Assembly (NCBI GenBank): GCA_036346355.1
Contig: CM070576.1
Span: 57,893,712 to 57,957,711 of the forward strand
Length of the DNA: 64,000 bases
Direction: 5' to 3'
Source of the DNA: Rhipidocladum racemiflorum
Taxonomy: Eukaryota; Streptophyta; Magnoliopsida; Poales; Poaceae
Numbering within the stretch: position 1 is the first letter of the stretch; every line of letters begins with the position of its first letter. Position numbers and translations under genes: made by a program. The notes under the pieces are model-generated. The model was not told the DNA's origin. It was given only the letters and a program-made list of their open reading frames with translations, and ran no database searches. This document shows, in pieces, positions 11,016 to 22,855 of the stretch.

Positions 11016-12354
11016 ATCCGACTTTGGAGCCCGTCCCGGAGCAGTACGAGGAGCAGGAGCAGGAACAAGACGCGACTGGCACCGAGTTCGACTACGTCGA
11101 TGATGACCCAGGACTTCCCCTAGCCTCGCAAGGCAAGCCGCACTCCTTGAACATGTTGGACCCATAATAATATTATAGTATTGGTTATTTTAATATTGCA
11201 TTGTGTTAGTATGTTAAAATACTAGAAATAATTATTTTAGAATGCAATGATAACCTAGCTAGATTAAAGACCCACTTTGTATTGTTGTGACTTATTTCCT
11301 TTACAAACCTTAGACTTAGCTATTGGACATCGTATGCTAGTAGCTGATTAATTAGTTGAACCTTGAAAATTTGTGTATTAAAATAAACATCAAGCGGTAG
11401 GCTTGATGTAGATATATTTCAAAATGTGTTACGGTGATAGGACTTTGGCGGGCAAACCATTAGATGGCTATGTGCCCGGACCTCGACCGATGATGAGGCC
11501 AATGTGAGTGGTTAGTTTGTTGGTTTGGAATTGGCCAAGTCTTAGGCATGAAATAAGTAATCACAACCTTGGGCAAAGTAAACAACTTAGATCTCGCTCA
11601 ACCACAAGTTGGGTCAGTCAGCCCCGTTGACTCGATCTAACCTAGCTCGGTACTTGAACTCCCCCTTGGAATACTTATAGGTTGGAGCTACCATACTGTG
11701 TGTGTTGGACAGAATGGTTTGCGTAGTGAACGGGGTGGAACGAAGGTAGACCCGGTGGGGTTCACCTGCTGATTTTCACAACGGTAGATACCCACAGTAT
11801 TGGATTGTGTCTCCCGCCGTGGCTAGTGGGTCCCGAGTACTGTGTGGTTTTGAAACTACCGGGTAAGTACTAAAGAGGGGTAGTTCAACGAAAGGCTTTG
11901 ATGATTTTAGTCCGGCCGCATGCATTTAAGTTGCATGTAATTCGCGTGTGGCATTAATGGTTGTTGATATCTTGTGGGTAAAGCTGAGCAACTCTGCAGA
12001 GTCAATTAAATGGTAATTGATTACGTCGTGCTTCCGGTTAATGGACTTGTTATTTCCAACTTGACCTAACCCGTAACCTAACCCAAGTAGACTTGTTATT
12101 TCCAACTTGACGTAATGATGAATTTGTGAAAACTCCCATTCGCTTATTTCTATTATGTATGGTTTGTGTTTCAAATGTAAAATGACTTGGGAAATAAAAT
12201 TGCGCCCACAATAATAATAACCTTATTGCCACTTCCTTTGTGAATATCCTAGCATGTAATATTCAGAATTCCTGTGCGGTTTGTTGAGTACTGTTGTGTA
12301 CTCAGTCTTACCTCTCATCCTATTTTAGAGTTCGAAGACGCTGGAGAATTCTAA
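11016..12354 (+). other. Candidate two-exon acidic peptide ORF in solo LTR 2, frame intact
   Basis: Exon A 11016-11132 (117 nt, acceptor gcgctag) encodes LEPVPEQYEEQEQEQDATG then a DYVDDD run, strongly acidic. It ends at AAG|GCAAGC, a GC-type donor. Exon B 12329-12354 follows ctctcatcctattttag and completes the codon to read EFEDAGEF then TAA. The frame is open across the 1196-bp intron in the same phase as solo LTR 3. The start codon is unresolved. An ATG at 9901, just after the TATA box, reads in a matching phase to a gtgagc donor, but it is too close to the TATA box to be trusted. Confidence 0.45.
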
Positions 12355-12580
12355 GAGATCGTAGATGGCGAAGCAGTCTGATTTTAGGGTTCTTTTTCTT
12401 TGCTCAGGCCTTGCCTGTGTGGTCTTTTGTGTTGTATTATATTGGAGCTCGCCACTTCTTTTTGTAAACTCTGGCCGTTAGGCCTTATTTGTATAAAGCA
12501 GTTGGTTCCGTTCTTACGCTGGCAATGTATGACTTGGTTTCCGACAGCTAATCTTCCTGGGTAGCTGTTGCGGGATTTAA

Positions 12581-12905
12581 ACGCACCCCCTAAAAAGGAC
12601 GATCCATCAGAGAGGAGGGGTTGGTACATGAACCACCACCAACTCCTCCGTTTTTGTAGTTGCAGTACGGTCAAATGCTTAATTATAATACGCATAATTA
12701 GTCAAAATTATGCAAATAATCTGCCATTCACATTAGTATATGCAGATATTTGAACTTTACTGTCACCAGAATTATCAAACATATTTTTGATTTGTTCCGA
12801 ATTATACCATGATCTTCTTTCTAATCCAGGACATAGCTATATATTGATCACCCTACGAATCAAAAGTCTTGCATCGAAGTATGGCTTACAGACAAGGTTA
12901 TACCA
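12581..12905. other. Intergenic, no gene seen
   Basis: AT-rich DNA next to solo LTR 2. No recognised gene or terminal repeats. Confidence 0.4.
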
Positions 12906-12907
12906 TA

Positions 12908-13164
12908 CCCCTTGGATCCAAAATAGTTATCGTTTTGGGTACAGTGATGATCAAAATTTTGAAACTTTAACTATCGATATTTTTTAAAATATTTAAATTA
13001 GATACATAAAAATTATATGTGTAGACTTGTCTCGAGAAGTACTTTCATAATATTACAATTTTATTGAGTTTTATAAATATATTATAATAAAAATTAGTGA
13101 TCAAAGTTGTATTTTAAAGACCGTATCGATGTCTAAAATAACAACTATTTTGAACCGAAGAGAG
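12908..13164. mobile_element. Decayed Stowaway-like MITE
   Basis: The ends ccccttggatccaaaatagt and ctattttgaaccgaagagag are degenerate forms of the Stowaway ctccctccgt-type terminus, flanked by TA at 12906-12907 and 13165-13166. The interior has the usual block of family motifs such as gacttgtctcgag and gaccgtatcgatgtc. It is related to Tc1/mariner. Confidence 0.65.
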
Positions 13165-13166
13165 TA

Positions 13167-14430
13167 ATAGCTAAATAGCATGCCAAAGCCTTATGAATTT
13201 TAAGGTGCTATAACCGTGTGAAAAGCTCTATCACCCAATAACTTAACTATTCAAACGGAAGGAATAGTGGACTGCTCTCGGTGCCACGTTATGTTTTTTT
13301 TTGCGAAAAAGGCCTCTGTGAATTCTGAAATTACGTCGAGGCCCTCCTATTGGCTCTTTTGCAAAAAAAAAACTATGGTTCAAGGAACTCCTCTCGGTTC
13401 TAGATCCCCGGATTTTGAGAAAAAAATCCATAAACTTTCCGAAATCTTATTTTCCTTCACCATTTCTGCAAAAAGGCCCTCCTGAATTTTAAAACTAGGA
13501 CTATTTCTGTTTTTTTTAGATTTATGTGGGTTTTGTCAAAGAAAAAATGGTATCCACCATAGACGTTGATTTTGTCATCTGAACACTATATCAAAATTTA
13601 TCCGACGTAGCACGCAGCTCTGCTTAGTTAATTTGAAACTTGGTAAGTTAGAAGGGAATTGACACCATGGTAACAAAGCTAGCTGTTCAGTCGTTCAGAC
13701 ACATGACAACCTTTTAGACACTCCGCTAACATTGACTTAGATTCAAATACGGATCATACGATTCAAGAGTTTATACCGACTCTCGATTGTTCGGGTACAA
13801 GTACGGGCACAGCACGTGCATTTTGTATTCTACCGCGATGGATTCGTTTCCGTGGACCGAAGTATTGGACGCCTGATTTGCAGTGGGACCGGGCGGAGGG
13901 ACATGACGCCGATGGAGACGGACGGATCGGAAGCCGGAACAGAGTAGGTGCCCGGTGTGTGTTGGGTCACATGGCATGGCAGGCAGATTCATCGTACATA
14001 GTCATACGGGACAGGGATTCCCTGCATTTGAAATGGATACTAGAACTTCAACAGTTTTTATGCTTCACAGCCTTTGAATTGAGGCAGTGGATGGTTTAAA
14101 TTGCTCAACAGTGTAGGAGTATTGCTATAATTTGGTGTTGCAGTCCCCATGTCCGGTCAGATGCGTCGCTGAGAATTTCACGGGTTTTTCTTTCGTCCCG
14201 ATTGGGTTCGGATTGTTGGGTCGGCGCGCGTGAATCTCCGTGCCGTTGACAATGGCGGCATGGACTCGTGCCGTATCAACAGTGGACCGCCTGCTCTGCT
14301 GCCGCGGGCTGTTGCCTTTGGGGAGCGTGGCCATGGAAAGGCAAAGAGTGGACTTGCAATTCTTGGGCTAGTGGTTTCGTATCCACTTGCTGCATACTTG
14401 CGTTCCACTTTTCAACACCAATATTTATCG
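13167..14430. other. Intergenic, no recognised gene
   Basis: 13280-13480 has several T/A homopolymer tracts next to gcgaaaaaggcc and ggctcttttgc, forming weak inverted repeats, so a decayed fold-back is possible. 13800-14400 is GC-richer and has short open frames on both strands without family resemblance. Confidence 0.35.
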
Positions 14431-14592
14431 TGATATCTTCGGTTGTTCAGTGAGCCTCATTCTGCAGCCAACGAGACAGAGAAATGTGAGGCATACATGC
14501 GTCGGCAGTCATGATACCTTCAGTTGTTTAATGAGCCTCATTCGGCAACCAACGAGACATAGAAATGTGAGACATGTATACTGTACTGAGTA
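14431..14592. repeat. 81-bp tandem duplication (two diverged copies)
   Basis: 14431-14511 and 14512-14592 share the blocks gagcctcatt, caacgagaca and agaaatgtgag in the same order, with a few substitutions. A plain local duplication in intergenic DNA; no coding role seen. Confidence 0.7.
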
Positions 14593-15430
14593 CGTCGGTA
14601 GTCCTCTTGTGCAGTAGCCTGTAGTGGGTATCATGCATTCCTTCCCATGGCAGACGTCAAATCCGTGGTGCAGCTTTTGGATGCACCATACGTGAATTTC
14701 TGTGCTCGTTTTGAGACCAGCTCAGGGCCAGGGGAAGACACATGGGCCGTTGAACTGTTGAAGTGACATCGCGTGGTCTGGCTTCGAGTTTGGCCGAACA
14801 TCACACACAGCCTTTTGCGCACATTATCGCTGCAACCGGAGCAACGTTGCTGAGAAGGGCTGTAACACATAAGAAAAGGCTACGGCTCGGCTAGAATTTT
14901 TAAACTAGTATCTTCAATTCGATGAGTTTCTTTGACCCGAGCTCCAATAGCCTATGAGCTTCATAAATTTACAGATTATTTATTAAATATTGCTATATAT
15001 TAATTTTTATCGAATTTACTTAAAGTGGCTCAAGTTTGAGGATTTTTATTATTAAAAAATAATTTATTATAAATAATTTATGGTTATTGTGCTTACTTGG
15101 AGTTTGAGTTTTTATCAAAATCAGGCCTGAAAACCCAAACTATATTGATCTACAGGCCTATCGAGAAAGCACAAGGCGTCGAGATAGTCAACTGAGTGGG
15201 TGCGACTGTTCACTTATGCTCCAATGTCCCATCGAGATCGACAAATAATCTGATCATTCTGTCGTTTCTTTGCACTAGAGGATTCAACGGTTCTTGGAAA
15301 GGAGCACGCCCCTGACGCTTACGAATTACGATGGCTCGACATGCTCACATCCATGTCACGTGCGTTTTCACAGTCCGTGAGTGAGTTAGAAATTTCCAAA
15401 TATTAGGATTTGCCGAATAAAAAATGTTTA
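14593..15430. other. Intergenic, no recognised gene
   Basis: Mixed-composition DNA followed by an AT-rich stretch (14890-15130). No terminal repeats or coding resemblance were found on either strand. Confidence 0.35.
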
Positions 15431-15434
15431 GGGC

Positions 15435-16112
15435 CTGTTTGACAACAAAGTATTTTCATAGTTTCTAGGTAAAACCATAGTTTTAGAGAATACCGTGGTA
15501 TTTTTGGCAACATGGTGTTTGGAAGCAACTCAAAAAACTCTGTTTTGAAAACCATGGTATTGCCAATACCATGGTATTTTTGGAGTATTGAAAACTCCAC
15601 TCAGAGTGGAGTTTTGGGCTTTTGGTGTTGGTGTAGAGAGTGAGAGCATCTCCAAGAGAGGACCCTAAAAATGAACCTTAAATTTTAATTTAGGACCCCA
15701 ACTAATTGGATTTAGGGCTCCAATAAAATATTCTCTCCAGCAATTAGGCCCTAAAACTCAATGAAGATAGGGCTCAATCACAGAGTTGCTAAATATAGCT
15801 ACTCTCCCATGGGTCCTAAAACAATTTGATAAATTTTAACAATTTAGGGTCCTTGCTGGAGTTGATCTTTTCCCTGAAAGCCCTATAATTCAAGTTAGGA
15901 CCATATTTAGGGCCCCTCTTGGAGATGATCTGAGAGGTGTCAATACTTTGAAAATACCATGCAAAAGACTTTGTAGCCAAACAGTTTGTAGTTCCAAGAA
16001 AAATCATGGTTTCAATGGTGGTAGGTGAAACCATGGTATTTATGCCAAAACAATTTCTAAGCCATGGCTTTGTAATATTATAGTATTGAAAAACTTTGCT
16101 TCCAAACAGGGC
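15435..16112. mobile_element. MITE with gggcctgtttg ends, carrying a nested MITE
   Basis: The left end gggcctgtttgacaac (about 15435) and right end cttccaaacagggcc (about 16112) are inverted repeats of the kind seen in PIF/Harbinger-like MITEs. The halves carry mirrored blocks such as accatggtat, in several copies. A second MITE (15644-15930) interrupts it, so the original element was about 390 bp. No clean target duplication was found. Confidence 0.65.
15644..15930. mobile_element. Tourist-type MITE, family gagcatctcc, copy 2 (287 bp)
   Basis: Inverted ends gagcatctccaag and cttggagatgatc are flanked by the 3-bp duplication TGA (15641-15643 and 15931-15933). It is almost identical to 10547-10834, including the internal ggaccccaactaatt and acaatttgataaatttt blocks, so this family moved fairly recently. 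It is nested in another MITE. Confidence 0.9.
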
Positions 16113-16229
16113 CTGCATCGCTGGCTGCACGGAAAACCGAACTAATCATATTTTGTTCTTCCTCTACTGCTGCTGCGGCCTGCGGACGGTTTTTTCTGCG
16201 GACCTGTGTCTTTTTGGGTGGTGTACCAG

Positions 16230-16642
16230 GCCCTTTTCGTTTCGGCTTAGGTTTTTTGACTTTCAGTTTAAAGCTAGCCTTTTGGTTTAATGGGCTTTTA
16301 AGTCGTCTGCTTTTAAGTTAAGACATGTTGTTTGGTATCCTAGCTTATTAATGTGTTGGATGGTATAGCTTAATGATGGAAAGTTTAAAATACCCTAAAT
16401 GAGATGGATGAGGGATTCTCGATTTATATATGATGGCATTTTTGTGGGTAATTTTGAAGACTTTTAGTGGCAAATGGTTATTTCATAAAAAAAAACCCAA
16501 AAAAGCTTATTTTGCCTGACTTTTGGCTTATAGTTATACAGGGACTTTAAGCTTTTTTAAAACCCGGCTGAAAAGCCAGTCGTTTGTTTTGGCTTAGGCT
16601 TTTTGGCTTTTAAACCGATGAAAAAGCCGAAACAAACAGGGC
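16230..16642. mobile_element. MITE with gccct..tttcggctt ends (413 bp)
   Basis: The left end gcccttttcgtttcggctta is inverted relative to the right end aagccgaaacaaacagggc. Inside are repeated gctttttggct and ggcttttaa motifs. About one third of it matches the reverse complement of 33256-33404, so this is a dispersed family. No target duplication is clear. Confidence 0.65.
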
Positions 16643-16691
16643 TTGAATATTAACTCTTCTTATAAGAGAAGGAATTCCGGGCTTCTCAGCT

Positions 16692-19549
16692 ATGCCACGT
16701 CGATCTTCTTCGCGGGGAGAACCTCGGGTTTTCGCGTTTTTGCGCGCGCCTCCGCGTTTCGCGCTCGGTGCCCATCTGCTCAACGCGCGTCACGATCGAC
16801 GGCCGATTAAGCGACGTGGGTTTGTTCCTCGCGGAGCTCTCGAAGCCTCGCGTCCCTTAGCCCTCGCGTTGCTCTTCATTCATCCCCCCGCATCGTCGAT
16901 CCGGCCTCCTCGCCTCAACGCTCGCGCCACTCTTCTGCCGTCGTCTGCGCAGCCGCGTCTCCGCCTCCCGGTGCCGCTCCAACTCTTGGTCCGATCCCCT
17001 CAAAACCGAGACCTTGGCGGCTCCGCCCCCGGATAGATCTAGGTCGACGACCGTGTTGCTGTCGTCCCCGATGTTCGGTTGGCCACCGCCCTCAACCCTT
17101 GCGCCGATCTTCCGCCGACGCCTGTGCAGTCGCGTCGCTCTAGCTCTTGGTCCGATTCCCTCGAAGCCGAACCCCTAGCGGCTCCTCCCCCTGCCAGATC
17201 TAGCTAGGCGACCGTGCTGCCACCGTCTCCGATGATCGGTTTCCCCCTCACCAAGCCTCCCCCTCCTACACCCCCTCCTCCTCTGCCTCTCCCTAGAAGC
17301 GTCTAGAAGCTTCGGGAGGGCCCCGCCGCGGCCAACGCGATGCTTGCCGCTGCGAGTCGCGCCTTCTGCAGCCCCATCGCCGTATTCTTCCAGATCCAGG
17401 TGAGCCCCGCCTCCCTCGAGCTCTTCGCCCCCTCCCTCTCCAACCCTTCGCATTGCAGTCGATTTGTGGCGGTGGTGCGGAATTGTTTTGGATGCTGCGG
17501 AAAGCGCCGAGTTTTTTAATTATTTCCATCGCTACCCCTTTCGAGAAATAATTTTGGGTGGAAAATTTCCTTCTCCGTACCAATTGGAACTTAGCTTGAA
17601 GTTCTACCGGCGCCTGTGTGCAATCAAGGCGCAACCCTCGCGGGAAAGGAAGTTCAAGGTTTCACAGTGAGAGAAGACGAGATATTTGTGCTTCTGAAGT
17701 GTTGTAATTTGGAGAGGGTGAGGGACAGGTTTGATTTTTACGTCTCAAGCCGGCAATTTTTTGCATACTTATGATATAGGGGGCGTATGCTTTATTGATT
17801 TGTCAGTTTCGTTCATTTGGCAGTTCCGTTCGGACAAGCGATGTTGATCTAATTGTTTTATTCGTTTTGTATGCGTAATGTGTTTCCATTTTTGGGTTAT
17901 TCGGCCTTTGTTTGATTCATTTTTAGTGTACATGAGAATATGACATGGTATATATCCTGTAGTCTAGGTTAAAGTTTAGATTTTTTCCTGAAGCTGAGTA
18001 TTTATATTGTTTTGCTGCTTCAACTTTACTTTTACCATTTACACTATAGCTTGCTTCTTTTTTTAATGCGATTTCCCACAATTTATGTAGGGGTGTTTGA
18101 TCTGCTTAACACTTGCTCTTGGTTGGGTTATTGCCACATTTGTCAGGTAATGTTGATCTTCAAGAAATCAATTTGTAATTTAAATTTTCATTGGTTATTT
18201 TTTGTCATGGCCAGAAATCCAGCGGCAAACTGATTTTGTTTTACAATCAATGCTTTCTTACTACAAAAAAAAAGAAATATGGAAGATAAGGTGCAAAATT
18301 GAAGATGGAAATAGTTTTGCATTTCTTTGTGATGACGTAGATGAGCTTGAACACTCTGTTCAGGAGAAATTACCTAGGGTCTCTGTAAACATGTCCTTGA
18401 AGGCCTTTGGTGAACACAATTTGCAAAATTGGACAACTCAGGTATGGTCAGACTGCAATTTGTAACCATTGTTGTTTATAGTGTTAGTTATTACGTTATT
18501 AACACCCATCAAAATGCAGATTACCTCTCTTTATGGGGGACCATTAGAATTCTTGTTTGTAGTAGAAAGCAAAGATGATCCAGCTTATCATGCTATTTCT
18601 TGTTTTATCGCATAATACAAGGTAGTTGAATGCCTTCATAAGTAACTAAAAGTCTTATTCTCCCAAGTTATGCATCTCATCTGTCCATAGCTCTCTTCAT
18701 CCGTTGTAACCTTTTTAGATCATATAATTTTCAGAACAAATTAGAGGCAAGGGTGATTGTTGCTGGCTTCTCAACAACGTGTAGCTAGAAAATTCATAAT
18801 CAGTTAGTACGTAAAGCACTTCATTAACACCCATGATGTTTATTCTGTTATCCTTTCACATTTAGCGAAGTTGAATGTTCTATTTTGCTCATGCTTCTGA
18901 ATGCACTGTTAATTTATTGCGCTTGGAATGCTATTAAGTATTGGTATCAATTGAGAATACAAAGGGATGACACTGATGTCTTTCTTCTCCCTTCCCTTCT
19001 CTCTTAGTACATACACACATGCTGTCTATACATAATTCTTTTACATATCTTTCGTTCCTCACTATTTAAATTATCTAAAGAACATGAAAAGTTGATAAGT
19101 TGTAACCTGTATGTGCTGTATCTTGCGAGCATGGTGGGATGATGATTTTGAACGAACTCAACAGGGGAAATTTCAAATTTTCTGCAGCTATTATAGGATC
19201 ATCTATTGGTCTTATTCTCTATTTTCCAAACAAGCCCAATGAGGTGACAGGGTAACAGACTTTTGCTCATGCAATCAAAGCAGTTGGTGTTGAAAAGATG
19301 CACAAGGACAGCAAATATGTTTTGTTTCGGACGATGACGTGAGATCGCATCCTGGGACAATTGGAGCTCTCACAAAAGAAATGGAGAAGAATCCTGAGGT
19401 CTGCTTTTCCTCTCTCTCCTCGCCCTCTGCCTTTGCCTCTCCTAACAGGATATGTTTCTTGCATCCGCGAGATATTTATCCAAACTGGATATCCCCTTGG
19501 CTTACCTTATGGCAGCTTGGGAAGCTATTGCATATATGAATATCACATG
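16692..19549 (+). pseudogene. Ceramide glucosyltransferase (glucosylceramide synthase) pseudogene
   Basis: Exon remnants in order: about 17341-17400 (LAAASRAFCSPIAVFFQIQ), 18091-18146 (GCLICLTLALGWVIATFVR), about 18270-18441 (DGNSFAFLCDDVDELEHS... GFGEHNLQNW-like), 18520-18621 (ITSLYGGPLEFLFVVESK...), 18735-18806, 19284-19398 (MHKDSKYVLF..., DDDV and GTIGALTKEMEKNPE) and 19472-19549 (IFIQTGYPLGLPYGSLGSY). These belong to the GT21 enzyme that transfers glucose from UDP-glucose to ceramide on Golgi/ER membranes. The gene is dead. There is an in-frame stop in the fourth remnant (TAA at 18613-18615) and another at 18786-18788. One base is missing just before the DDD motif (about 19329), and the C-terminal half with the QxxRW region and membrane segments is not found. 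Long GC-rich leader DNA precedes it (16692-17340). Confidence 0.85.
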
Positions 19550-20265
19550 GTATGTTGCTTTCTTATGATAACAGATTATCCTGCAATTTTATTCATTATA
19601 GATCAGGAGGTTATGAATGCCCTGCTTTAACTGAAGTGCAAAAATGTCCAACTAGAGTTTACATCCGCAAAATTATTCTATATATAAAATTGTTCATTAC
19701 GGTTTCTGGATAATACAAACACACTCTTGGTGCATGAAAGACTTATTTTTGCCCCTTTTACCATTTCAAAGAAAAGGTTTCTGGAGATTCTGTGATCGCC
19801 ATTTGATTGGTTGTGTTGAAAACATTGAGATATTTGATTTTTGTAGTTTTTCTCAACAAAGAAAGCTATCGTTTGCTATAAGATGCTTTGAAGGAACCGA
19901 TGTAATAGTATCTGAAATTTTTGAGCTTTGTTTTTACTCTTTGCTATTGTCCCTTGGGTCATTGACTATGTTGTCTCATGCAGCCAATCGCTTCCTGTAT
20001 ATGTTCCAAGGTGCACGTCTTTTATTTCTACTTGCAGGTTGAATTGTTTCTGATTTTCTCCATCTTTTTCCCACTAGGAGGACGACTTGCTTAGTACTCA
20101 AATTATGATGCATCGATTACTGTAAAACTTGTATGGATGTTTCGGAGATTTGATGCTGAGTTTTGTTGATTGCACATATTCTTATGTTGGTTGAATATAA
20201 GTTGACATTTTTGAGACTTGAGAGGTAAATGCTGCATCCATCCATTGCTACCTCTATGAAGAACT
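19550..20265. other. DNA downstream of the dead glucosyltransferase exons
   Basis: AT-rich, intron-like DNA. I looked for the missing C-terminal glucosyltransferase exons and did not find them. Confidence 0.4.
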
Positions 20266-20629
20266 ACTTTTCCTGGTTTTCTATCGTTGGGCTCGGGTTG
20301 TGAAATTCTAGAATTGTATGAATAAACTATGGTCTATGGTCAAGAGTTGCTTCGCATTTCAATGTCTCCATATTGCTGCTAATATTTTGGTATACTCAAA
20401 TGATTATTCCACTTTACAAAATGTATTTCCTATTTCTTTTACATGTGACTTTTCCTGGTTTTCTATCATTGTGCTCGGGTTGTGAAATTCTAGAATTGTA
20501 TGAATAAACTATGGTCTATGGTCAAGAATTGCTTCGCATTTCAATGTCTCCATATTGGTGCTAATATTTTGGTATACTCAAATGATTATTTCACTTTACA
20601 AAATGTATTTCCTATTTCTTTTACATGTT
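20266..20629. repeat. 182-bp tandem duplication
   Basis: 20266-20447 and 20448-20629 are direct repeats of 182 bp differing at only a few positions, starting at acttttcctggttttctatc. The high identity indicates a recent local duplication. It lies in the decaying glucosyltransferase region. Confidence 0.9.
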
Positions 20630-21440
20630 GTTTTTCTAATATTTGAAAGCATATACATGAGTTGCTAAATGATATTTTACATTGTGTGTGTTTGCCTAAG
20701 AAAAACTATTGCAGGCATCGATGGCGCTTGATTCGGTGATTATCCTGATAGAGCAACTGAGCAAGACTTGGACCAGTGCTACATTTTCCTTGTTTTAGTC
20801 CTTGGTTTGTTCTTTAATGGGGTTTGTTGCTCCAAAATAGAGTATGCACATCTTTTTTTATCACCTAAACAACTGAGTCCCAGCTTTCAGACATATAATA
20901 AATAATGCTGTTATTTGCTTATTTGGTCATCTGGATATGCTGCCAGTGCCTTTCCTTACACTATTTCCCTGTGCTAATCATTTTTCCCTCCTGCCATCTT
21001 TCTAGGATTTGTTACCAATCTATCAACTCAGCTAAGGCGTTGGGAGCTTCTTCAGCAATATGTTTGCAACTCACAAGATCATCTATCGGTTGAGGCAACA
21101 AGCAACTGCACTTTGCTCTAATTAATGAGAAGTTGAGGACTTCGTTTTTCTTTAGTGTTCTTATTATCTGAACCTGGTCCTTGTTAGCGCCAACTTGATT
21201 TACTATTTCTACTGTTTTCCCTGTGCTCATGAGATGACTATGTGCGTTCTTTGAGACATAATTGTCAATTTGTTGTTGTTACAGTTCTAACCTCATTGTC
21301 TCATTTTCTTAGCCATAAAATAAAAATATATACATGAAAAGATTTCATACAATTTTTGTAACAACATTTTCAAGAGTATTTTGTCAAGAAAAGCAACATT
21401 TCAAAGACAAGCGGAGATCAGCCTTCAGTTGCTTAATTTC
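20630..21440. other. Unassigned DNA, possibly remains of the pseudogene
   Basis: Contains a short exon-like stretch after an acceptor-like ag near 20714. It reads open for about 28 codons but I could not match it to any family. No other feature seen. Confidence 0.3.
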
Positions 21441-22474
21441 TAGGGGTGGCAATCATACCCGCGGGTTCGGGTACCCGCGGGTTCTGCACCCGTCGGGTTC
21501 GGATTCGGGTCCTATTTTTTACCCGTGGGTTTTTCGGGTCGGGTACCCGCGATGAGTCGGATCGGATTCGGGTTTAGAAAATCACCCGCGGGTACCCGCC
21601 GGGTATCCGAGATGCTATATGGCGGGCGCCGGCCCAGGCGGATATGCCTTTGTGGGCCTTGTGGCTTCACTGGCTTGTTACGCTTGTACTGCCGCTGCCC
21701 ATCCCAAAAGGCCAAAACCCCAGATCCCCCCTTACCCCCGTGCGGCGGCGCCCTCCTGTTCCCCCAATCCCAATTCCCAAATCCCTAATCCCGTGAGTCA
21801 GCGACGGCCGACGGGCGACGGCGCCTTGGCAGGCTTTGTCTTTGTGGCGCTCCCATCGTGCGGCGGCGACGCTCCCATCTCAGGCGGCTGTGCGCTCCCA
21901 TCCCGTGCGGCGCGCGCCCCCATCTCTTCCGGCGGCGGTGGAGGGGCAGGTCCCATGCCTGTGGCCAAGATGAAGACCCGTTGATATCTGCTAGACTGCT
22001 ATGTTTTCTAGTGGATCGAACCCTAGTTATGCTAGATTATATGCTGCTATCAGTGGAACTCTATGGCATATTGGCATGTTCATATTATATTGCTGTATGG
22101 CGTGTCTATGATTGGAAGCATGTTTGAGACTGATCCAATAACTACCTTGGCCATATGTCTGTTGTATTGTGCTTATTAAGTATATTGTTGTGCTCATATT
22201 GCATATCTACAATTGCAACTTTGCAAGTGTTAGCTTTCGCTACGTGTGGTATTTATTCTGCTGCCTTTCATCGTTTCATCTTGCCAAAACATTGAAAACA
22301 TTGTTCATGTTTGATACAGTCGGGTACCGTCGGGTTTCGGTACCCGGGTTCGGGTTCGGGTATACCTTTCTACCCGAAGGGTTATTCGGGTTCGGGTCGG
22401 GTATTCCGAATCGGGTTCGGGTTCGGGTCGGATTTTGTAAAACCCGCACCCGATCCGACCCGTTGCCATCCCTA
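21441..22474. mobile_element. Non-autonomous hAT element (1034 bp)
   Basis: Terminal inverted repeats TAGGGGTGGCAA and TTGCCATCCCTA are flanked by a perfect 8-bp target duplication, ttaatttc (21433-21440 and 22475-22482), diagnostic of hAT. Subterminal zones (21455-21610 and 22318-22465) are packed with cgggt / acccg repeats in both orientations, typical transposase-binding arrays. The GC-rich centre has no transposase. It is inserted in DNA downstream of the glucosyltransferase pseudogene. Confidence 0.92.
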
Positions 22475-22509
22475 TTAATTTCTGTGCTCCACCGGCTATG
22501 CAAACCAAC

Positions 22510-22567
22510 AAGGTATATATGTATGTGTGTGTATATATATGTGTGTGTATATATATGTATATATATG

Positions 22568-22602
<35 letters not shown>

Positions 22603-22610
22603 ATGTCTAT
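22510..22610. repeat. TA/TG compound microsatellite
   Basis: Alternating (TA)n and (TG)n blocks, ending in about 12 GT units. Simple repeat, likely length-variable. Confidence 0.9.
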
Positions 22611-22617
22611 ATCTTAT

Positions 22618-22855
22618 GATCCTGTCTGGTACTTATTCATAGAATAAGGACATTTTAGTTAGCATTGCAAACTGAAGGAAACAACATGGGTGTCTTAACA
22701 CTACTTCATATCCTTATCAGCTTTGATGATATATCTGATCCTGTCTGGTACTTATTCGTAGAATAAGGACATTTGGTAGTTAGCGCTGCAAACTTAAGGA
22801 AACATGAGTGTCTTAACACTACTTCATATCCTTATCAGCTTTGATGCTTCTGCTG
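22618..22855. repeat. 119-bp tandem duplication
   Basis: 22618-22736 and 22737-22855 are direct repeats starting gatcctgtctggtacttatt, with small indels. This is the second close tandem duplication in the same region. Confidence 0.85.

Larger units (their letters stand above)
9465..12580 (+). mobile_element. Solo LTR 2, related long LTR, ends approximate
   Basis: It starts near a tgtcagcatgccccaaaat-like sequence, similar to the start of the other long LTRs after a few changes, and fades out after about 12580. It shares the ordered landmarks of solo LTRs 1 and 3: a TATA box (ctataaaag, 9889), an acceptor plus acidic exon (11016-11132), a GC donor at 11133, the block cttgtgggtaaag...ctgcagagt (about 11971-12002), a palindrome (12286-12303), and a second acidic exon (12329-12354). 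A Tourist MITE sits inside at 10547-10834. No target duplication could be fixed, so the borders are uncertain. No internal coding region is present. Confidence 0.6.

Noticed and set aside
20905..21093. Hydrophobic open frame as a missing C-terminal exon of the glucosyltransferase
   Set aside because: No match to the conserved QxxRW region or the membrane segments; intron-like composition.
22169..22642. 157-codon open frame
   Set aside because: It spans the hAT terminal array and a TA/TG microsatellite, so it is an accident of repeats.
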